A stretch of 64,000 bases of DNA from Streptomyces camponoticapitis. GTDB taxonomy: Bacteria > Actinomycetota > Actinomycetes > Streptomycetales > Streptomycetaceae. Below, one piece after another: positions 62,844 through 64,000 of this stretch. The position numbers and the translations under genes were made by a program. The notes below the pieces were generated by a model, which worked only from the letters and a program-made list of their open reading frames with translations, ran no database searches and was not told where the DNA came from. The stretch is from assembly GCF_014646115.1 (NCBI RefSeq), contig NZ_BMMV01000012.1:124001-188000 (forward strand). Direction: 5' to 3'. How positions within the stretch are numbered: position 1 is the first letter of the stretch; each line of letters starts with the position of its first letter.

Positions 62844-63026
62844 ATGCTCGCAATAGCGGCGGCTGTGGTCTTTTTCATCGCCTTCATCATCAACGCCACC
62901 GAGACGTCGACCGAGGTCATCTTCGGTACGACGAGTCTCATGCTCGTCGGATTCACCCTCGTCGCCCTGCACCTGGCCGGCGTCGGAGCCGGGTGGCAGG
63001 CACGGGGGCGCAGCCGCCGACGCTGA
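62844..63026 (+). CDS. Small membrane protein
   Basis: A 60-aa protein with two predicted membrane helices (residues 2-16 and 31-51), ending in RGRSRRR. ATG 62844 is preceded by AGGAGAG at good spacing, which supports translation. No family recognised. Confidence 0.7.
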   Translation: MLAIAAAVVFFIAFIINATETSTEVIFGTTSLMLVGFTLVALHLAGVGAGWQARGRSRRR

Positions 63027-63062
63027 CCGGTGGGCTGCGCGGGCGGGTACGGTTCACGGGCG

Positions 63063-64000
63063 TCAGGCCGCCGCGTAGCGCCAGAAGTCGCGCAGCAGGG
63101 TCGACGGGACCGGGCCGTTCGCCTCCAACTGCGTGAGCAGGATGGTCACCGCGCCCGTGGACGGCGTGATGTGCGCCGCCGTCCCGGTGCCGCCGACCCA
63201 GCCGTAGCGGCCCGGTACGTTCCAGGGGTCGGTCTCCGTCACGTCCACCGAGCCTCCGAAGCCCCAGCCCTGGCCCTCCAGGAACAGGGTGCTCGCATCG
63301 CGCTGCGGCCGGGTGAGATGGTCCGTCGTCAACTGCCGTACGGATACGGGGGACAGCAGCGTACGGTCGCCCGCCCTGCCGTCCGCGAGGAGCATCCGCG
63401 CGAAGGCGTACCAGTCGTCCACGGTCGAGACCAGACCGCCGGCGCCCGACGGGAACGGCGGCACCGTGCTCCACTGGCCGTCCGGGGTGTCGAGCGGTTC
63501 GAGACCGCCCGACCCGTCCTGCCGGTAGTAGTGGGGCACCCGGTCGCGTTTGGCCGCCGGCACCTCGAATCCCGTGTCCGCCATGCCGAGCGGTTCGAAG
63601 ACCCGCTCCGCAAGGAACTCCGGCAGCGACCGCCCCGAGACCCTCGCGATCAGCACACCGAGGATGTCGGACGCGGTGTTGTACAGCCAGCCTTCCCCCG
63701 GCTGGTGCAGCAGGGGGATCCGGGAGAGCGCCGCCATCCAGGCGTCCGGCGCGGGGACGTGCTGCGGCTGCGGAGGTCCCTGCCTCAACTCGGTGAACAG
63801 CGGGGCGACCGCGGGCAGCGAGAAGTCGGACGGGAAGCCGTGCCCGCTCCGGAAGGTGAGCAGATCGAGGACCGTGATCTCCCTGACGGCCGGGACCAGG
63901 TCGTCGACGGGGCTCGCGGGCGTCCGTACGACCATCGGTGAGGCCAGCTCGGGCAGCCACCGGTCGACCGTCTCGTCCAGCGCGATACGGCGGTCCTGGA
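63063..64000 (-). CDS. Serine hydrolase (class C beta-lactamase/esterase family), partial
   Basis: The C-terminal 312 residues of a beta-lactamase-fold serine hydrolase; the N-terminus with the SxxK motif lies beyond base 64000. Recognisable are REITVLDLLTFRSGH, the YxN motif in WLYNTASDILGVL, and GWGFGGSVDV with YGWVGGTGTAAHI, which corresponds to the third (HxG/KTG-like) motif as GGTG. Reading is open to the window edge. Such proteins are often esterases or D-amino peptidases. Confidence 0.87.
   Translation of the reverse strand, partial: QDRRIALDETVDRWLPELASPMVVRTPASPVDDLVPAVREITVLDLLTFRSGHGFPSDFSLPAVAPLFTELRQGPPQPQHVPAPDAWMAALSRIPLLHQPGEGWLYNTASDILGVLIARVSGRSLPEFLAERVFEPLGMADTGFEVPAAKRDRVPHYYRQDGSGGLEPLDTPDGQWSTVPPFPSGAGGLVSTVDDWYAFARMLLADGRAGDRTLLSPVSVRQLTTDHLTRPQRDASTLFLEGQGWGFGGSVDVTETDPWNVPGRYGWVGGTGTAAHITPSTGAVTILLTQLEANGPVPSTLLRDFWRYAAA

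Overview
The window is high-GC DNA from a Streptomyces chromosome. This is shown by the codon bias, by many GTG and leaderless starts, and by a run of genes in the order known from Streptomyces core chromosomes: hppA, anti-sigma factor, bldG, MrfA-like helicase, tad pilus locus, HAD hydrolase, acetyl-CoA synthetase, nhaA, MarP-type protease, nth, crp, ArsA-like ATPase pair, wblA, PBP1-type penicillin-binding protein, tRNA-Pro.

Bases 1-40.5 kb are conserved core. A proton-pumping pyrophosphatase is followed by the developmental pair bldG and its cognate anti-sigma gene. A DUF1998 helicase converges on a seven-gene tad-like secretion locus whose first gene (CpaE/Ssd-like) carries an apparent one-base frameshift. 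Between that locus and the HAD gene lies a 570-bp gap. By position and structure it should encode the Ms1-like RNA that binds RNA polymerase core in actinobacteria. The rest of this part holds carbon and ion metabolism (SulP-carbonic anhydrase fusion, acetyl-CoA synthetase, NhaA), housekeeping hydrolases, DNA repair (Nth), global regulators (Crp, WblA) and cell-wall synthesis.

Bases about 40.5-54.6 kb are a genomic island inserted at tRNA-Pro(CGG). The intact tRNA is at the left edge, and a diverged copy of its 3' half with the following sequence is at 54541. A ruined tyrosine integrase lies next to the tRNA, so the island is probably no longer mobile by itself. It carries a GntR regulator with repeated operators, a small GHKL ATPase, and a DUF1152 protein. 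Its main cargo is a defence block: an Eco29kI-family GIY-YIG endonuclease, a second GIY-YIG protein, a cytosine-5 methyltransferase, a Vsr nuclease with an unknown N-terminal extension, and an overlapping three-gene operon of MORC/MutL-like GHKL ATPase, PD-(D/E)XK (DUF4420-like) protein and Z1-domain helicase. The last three are the core of a predicted anti-phage system (Mza/MORC-Z1 type). Joined to a complete type II restriction-modification unit, this is the most interesting locus here.

Bases 54.7-64 kb are lineage-specific. They contain a Tat-exported DUF4185 protein (possible GH183 arabinanase), small zinc-ribbon membrane proteins, a LuxR-SARP fusion regulator divergent from an HTH-NACHT-membrane ATPase, a secreted cutinase-like hydrolase, a flavoprotein, and a serine hydrolase cut by the window edge.
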